Source of the DNA: Ignavibacteriaceae bacterium
GTDB taxonomy: Bacteria > Bacteroidota > Ignavibacteria > Ignavibacteriales > Ignavibacteriaceae
Reading direction: 5' to 3'
NCBI GenBank assembly: GCA_013388525.1
Contig: JACAFA010000297.1
Location: forward strand, 1-6,576
Length of the DNA stretch: 6,576 bases
Part shown: piece by piece, positions 5,252-6,576 of the stretch
How positions within the stretch are numbered: the first letter of the stretch is position 1
Layout: each line of letters starts with the position of its first letter
Position numbers and translations under genes: made by a program
Notes under the pieces: generated by a model
Database searches by the model: none
Told to the model about the DNA's origin: nothing
What the model saw: only the letters and a program-made list of their open reading frames with translations

Positions 5252-6576
5252 TTAAAGTCTTCTAATTTGAATTTTATGAAAGTGATTCCATTCTTTTCAA
5301 CCGTTGGGTGACATTTACTACATTCAACATTATTATGAGCACCTTCTAAGCTAAACTCTAATTTATTATGATCAAATTTTTCAGGTTTCCAATTTTCAAA
5401 AGAATGACATCTACTGCAATCTGAAATTCCTTCAACTTTAAACTGTCCTTCATGAACATCTTTATGGCAAGTTTCACATTCCTTTTTAAGAGAACTAAAT
5501 AAAATAGATGATGTTTCATTTTCTGTTTTACGATGACAGGAACCGCAATTAACTGAACTATGTTTCCCGAGCAGCGGAAAAGAAGTTTTACTATGATCAA
5601 AGTTAATAGTATTCCAACTTTCCGTTTGGTGACAAAATTCGCATTTATTTTCTTGCAGATATTCAATTTTTAGCTCTTTCTCGTGAATATTTTTATGGCA
5701 GTCAATACATTCAAGTTTAGTGCCTTTAAAGACCCAATTCGTTTGTTGATAGTGACAACTTTCGCACGGTGTAGCTAAATGCGCTCCGGTTATTTGAAAT
5801 TTAGATTTATTGTGCCTCTCAACTGTAAATGTGGATGGTCTGAATCCATTCTCAGAATGACAATCTGAACAGTTCTGCGTCTGGTTCTCAACGACAAATT
5901 GTGCTTTATGAAAGTCTGCGTGACAATCCGTGCAAAGTGCAAACTTCATCTTATAACCCGATGGAGCTTTATGACATTTATTGCAGCCAACAGAATTGTG
6001 CTTACCAATCAATGGAAATTTTGTTCTACTGTGATCGAATGCAGAGTTATTAATTTGTTTAAAACTTGAAGTAACGTGACAGCTTGAACAATTCTGTCCG
6101 AAACTTCCTTTATGAAAATCCTGATGACAGGAGTTACAATTCTGAAAAGGAATATTCTTAAAAGCCTGAAATTTTTTACCATTCTTTGTTTCAACTTTAT
6201 GACAGCCAATGCATTCAACTTTCTGATGTGCACCTGTTAATTTGAAATCAGCAGTTGAATGATCGAATTTTGCTGCGGGTTTGAAAGCATCATTATTATG
6301 GCAATTGTTACAATTATCACCTAAAGCTTTCTGATGATAATCTTCGTGGCAGGAACTACAGTTACTGCTTAAACCAAGGTAAGTGTTTTTTCTTTTCTTA
6401 AGATTACTATCCGAAATATTTTCGGATTTATGACACTTTTTACAATCAGCCTGATTATGTTTTCCAGTTAAACTGAATCCGGTTTTATTGTGATCAAAAC
6501 TATTTGCATTGAAATTCACAATTCTGAAATTTCTTCCATGATGTTCGCTGTGGCAGACTGAGCAGTTTTTTCCTTT
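5227..6576 (-). CDS. Multiheme c-type cytochrome, 18 or more hemes (5' end outside window)
   Basis: The frame is open from the window edge to TAA at 5227, giving 449 residues with no start of its own. The GTG at 6519 is an internal Val, because 19 further in-frame codons upstream include CSVCH and S-E-H-H-G. I count 18 CXXCH motifs; all cysteines are in them, and 19 other histidines are present. After the lead heme come five complete triheme modules (F-D-H or E-R-H, G-A/K-H, CXXCH, CXXCH-x-D/N-x-H, CXXCH) and a sixth that ends after its second heme (CATCH-K-K-stop). Spacers are rich in Lys and Glu, unlike the Asn/Thr-rich downstream cytochrome. The missing 5' end should hold a signal peptide and perhaps more hemes. 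The last CXXCH codons overlap the start of the 40-heme gene in another frame, so the two are very likely co-translated. The likely role is electron transfer in the periplasm or across the envelope; the exact partner is unknown. Confidence 0.93.
   Translation of the reverse strand, partial: KGKNCSVCHSEHHGRNFRIVNFNANSFDHNKTGFSLTGKHNQADCKKCHKSENISDSNLKKRKNTYLGLSSNCSSCHEDYHQKALGDNCNNCHNNDAFKPAAKFDHSTADFKLTGAHQKVECIGCHKVETKNGKKFQAFKNIPFQNCNSCHQDFHKGSFGQNCSSCHVTSSFKQINNSAFDHSRTKFPLIGKHNSVGCNKCHKAPSGYKMKFALCTDCHADFHKAQFVVENQTQNCSDCHSENGFRPSTFTVERHNKSKFQITGAHLATPCESCHYQQTNWVFKGTKLECIDCHKNIHEKELKIEYLQENKCEFCHQTESWNTINFDHSKTSFPLLGKHSSVNCGSCHRKTENETSSILFSSLKKECETCHKDVHEGQFKVEGISDCSRCHSFENWKPEKFDHNKLEFSLEGAHNNVECSKCHPTVEKNGITFIKFKLEDFKCATCHKK

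Noticed and set aside
5227..5330. A sequencing frameshift splitting one long cytochrome gene
   Set aside because: The downstream frame has a TAA directly before its ATG and then a proper signal peptide, so the second protein is a real separate start and not a broken continuation.
1205..5666. Other open frames of 60-150 codons on both strands inside the three genes
   Set aside because: They lie wholly within the cytochrome and barrel genes, have biased low-complexity translations, and lack ribosome binding sites or recognisable domains. They are by-products of the repetitive coding sequence.
5227..6519. GTG at 6519 as the start of the upstream cytochrome
   Set aside because: The frame stays open for 19 more codons to the window edge, and those codons include a CXXCH and an E-H-H-G signature. 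There is also no signal peptide after the GTG. It is an internal Val and the gene is partial.
2249..6576. CXXCH motifs as zinc sites
   Set aside because: The motifs are on a protein with a signal peptide, every one has the His, and distal histidines match in number. Zinc ribbons would show paired CXXC without the regular His and are usually cytoplasmic.

Overview
The window is AT-rich. Signal peptides ending in ...FAQ and ...NAQ, an outer-membrane barrel ending in phenylalanine, weak Shine-Dalgarno use and a TTTG/TAnnTTT-like promoter all suggest a Gram-negative member of the Bacteroidota/Ignavibacteria group. That is an inference from style, since no rRNA or marker gene is present. Everything recognisable is encoded on the minus strand, so the window reads from 6576 down to 1.

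Positions 6576 to 630 hold a tightly overlapping three-gene operon. It starts with a multiheme c-type cytochrome that is cut by the window edge (18 CXXCH motifs visible in 449 residues). Next is a very large secreted multiheme cytochrome of exactly 1000 residues with 40 CXXCH motifs. The last gene encodes a 537-residue outer-membrane beta-barrel protein with a small N-terminal domain. The first two genes overlap by 25 bp in different frames. The second stop is 5 bp from the likely ATG of the third, or overlaps an alternative TTG start by 4 bp. Two secreted multiheme cytochromes translated together with a barrel is the logic of porin-cytochrome conduits, which carry electrons across the outer membrane (MtrCAB, OmbB-OmaB-OmcB). 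I recognise none of those families by sequence here, so this may be an unrelated conduit or a cytochrome-export/anchoring module.

The cytochromes are built from one triheme module: F-D-H, then G-x-H, then CXXCH, CXXCH, another His, and CXXCH. The 1000-residue protein resolves as 1 + 13 x 3 = 40 hemes, with one conserved non-motif His per heme. Its modules 4-6 and 7-9 are a 224-residue (672-bp) tandem duplication carrying nine hemes, with a partial third copy later. The upstream gene stops after the second heme of a module, and the 40-heme protein begins after its signal peptide with what looks like the missing third heme.

Positions 1 to 629 have no complete gene. Reading on the minus strand they hold an imperfect palindrome after the operon (527-603), a possible Bacteroidota-type promoter (486-516), a cobalamin riboswitch (about 184-468) and a leader with a candidate regulatory hairpin. 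They end with a good ribosome binding site and the first nine codons of a gene (start at 28), probably a cobalamin-related exporter, receptor or transporter. A palindromic repeat of about 78 bp sits inside one conserved hairpin loop of the riboswitch, flanked by TAAGA on both sides, as if a small mobile element had landed in the aptamer without breaking its conserved core.
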